Shown here one piece after another: positions 63,568 through 64,000 of a stretch of DNA of 64,000 nucleotides. The notes beneath the pieces were generated by a model. It saw only the letters and a program-made list of their open reading frames with translations. It was not told the DNA's origin and made no database searches. Source of the stretch: Paenibacillus sp. CC-CFT747 (lineage in GTDB: Bacteria; Bacillota; Bacilli; Paenibacillales; NBRC-103111). Numbering within the stretch: position 1 is the stretch's first letter; each line of letters opens with the position of its first letter. The stretch spans positions 5,689,501 to 5,753,500 of the forward strand of contig CP106741.1 in NCBI GenBank assembly GCA_030323305.1, given 5' to 3'. Both the position numbers and the translations under genes were made by a program.

Positions 63568-64000
63568 GCTGTGGGATTCCGCCGGAATTTTGGGCTTGCC
63601 CTTGTCCTTGTCAAGGCAGCGGTGGCAAATGCCTTGGAAATCCAGCCGGTGGTCCAACACCTTGAAATGGTATTCCTTCTCCAGCCGTTCCTCCAAAGGA
63701 AGCAGCCAATCTTCCATGATTTCATCCACCGCTCCGCACTGTACGCAGATCAGATGATGATGATGGTGATGAGTGCTTTCGTTGCGCAAATCGTACCGGG
63801 CCACTCCGTCTCCGAAGTTCATCTTCTCCAGCACATGAAGCTCAGTCAAGAGCTCCAGCGTGCGGTAAACGGTAGCCAGGCCAATCTCCGGTGCTTTATC
63901 TTTAACGAGCATGAAAACTTCTTCCGCGCTCAAATGGTCCTCTTCGTTCTCCAGCAGCACCCTAACTGTCGCCTCACGCTGGGGCGTAAGCTTGTAACCC
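63556..64000 (-). CDS. fur: Ferric uptake regulator Fur family, 5' end beyond the window
   Basis: Fur represses iron-uptake genes when Fe2+ is bound. The 148 visible codons start inside the protein at YKLTPQREATVRVLLENEED, continue with the HTH IGLATVYRTLELL, and include the His-rich THHHHHHLICVQCG and ICHRCLDK, whose two CxxC pairs bind structural zinc. The six His in a row are natural for this family. The N-terminal few residues lie off the right edge. The xerD-yqzK-fur order supports Fur rather than PerR or Zur. Confidence 0.93.
   Translation of the reverse strand, partial: GYKLTPQREATVRVLLENEEDHLSAEEVFMLVKDKAPEIGLATVYRTLELLTELHVLEKMNFGDGVARYDLRNESTHHHHHHLICVQCGAVDEIMEDWLLPLEERLEKEYHFKVLDHRLDFQGICHRCLDKDKGKPKIPAESHSSTL

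Noticed and set aside
63756..63773. Six consecutive His codons suggesting an engineered tag
   Set aside because: His-rich stretches at this position are natural in Fur proteins and the flanking zinc motif is intact.
1..64000. CRISPR arrays, tRNA/rRNA genes, IS elements, prophage or integrative elements
   Set aside because: No repeat-spacer pattern, transposase, integrase other than XerD, or RNA gene signature was seen on either strand.

Overview
The window is a compact, G+C-rich stretch of a Gram-positive, endospore-forming chromosome, most likely a member of the Paenibacillaceae. The evidence is gene content and order that run parallel to the Bacillus subtilis fur-xerD-drm-pupG-dacF-spoIIA-spoVA-lysA-ppiB-rib-scpAB-spm-res-ypeB-cmk-der-gpsA segment, strong AGGAGG-type ribosome binding sites, T-box and FMN riboswitch leaders, and Paenibacillus-like traits (a YIEGIA protein with a small capping-subunit partner, and ResB with an N-terminal zinc ribbon). 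No rRNA, tRNA, IS element, prophage or CRISPR array is visible. Most genes lie on the minus strand.

Layout. 1-4.7 kb: gpsA (cut by the window edge), plsY, der, a small capping subunit, a YIEGIA membrane protein, yphA. 4.7-10.7 kb: S1-like ypfD, plsC, cmk, a PilZ protein (ypfA/motI type), ypeB, a tiny zinc protein, prsW. 10.8-13.7 kb: an unusual primase/helicase-like fusion, mecA, a small membrane protein. 13.8-19 kb is accessory: a polysaccharide deacetylase lipoprotein, a DegT-type aminotransferase, an AraC regulator, a CPBP protease, an unknown membrane-anchored protein and a rhodanese. 19.2-21.1 kb: serA behind a serine T-box. 21.3-28.3 kb: resABC-resDE (cytochrome c maturation and its two-component system) and rluB. 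28.4-34.1 kb: dacB-spmA-spmB, ytfJ, a YsnF-type stress protein and ytfI. 34.2-40.3 kb: scpAB, a degenerate M50-like protein and ribD-ribE-ribBA-ribH under an FMN riboswitch. 40.3-46.9 kb: ppiB, lysA, spoVAA-AB, and the dacF-spoIIAA-spoIIAB-sigF cluster with a sigma-H-like promoter. 47.1-57.5 kb: hisC, the pyruvate dehydrogenase operon, an esterase, a lipoyl-transfer enzyme, pyrimidine nucleoside phosphorylase and a CuA-type cupredoxin. 57.8-64 kb: two tandem purine nucleoside phosphorylases, deoB, xerD, yqzK, an S8 protease and fur (cut by the window edge).

Functional themes are sporulation and germination (sigF, spoIIA, spoVA, dacB/F, spmAB, ytfJ, ypeB), cofactor supply (riboflavin, lipoate, cytochrome c), phospholipid synthesis (gpsA, plsY, plsC) and nucleoside salvage (pdp, two PNPs, deoB).

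A caution for every reader: about twenty conserved genes are interrupted by roughly 29 one-base indels, nearly all losses of one base from a mononucleotide run. Restoring one base in each case rebuilds a normal-length protein. This is almost certainly residual sequencing error, so these genes are listed as single full-length CDS with the break noted, not as pseudogenes.
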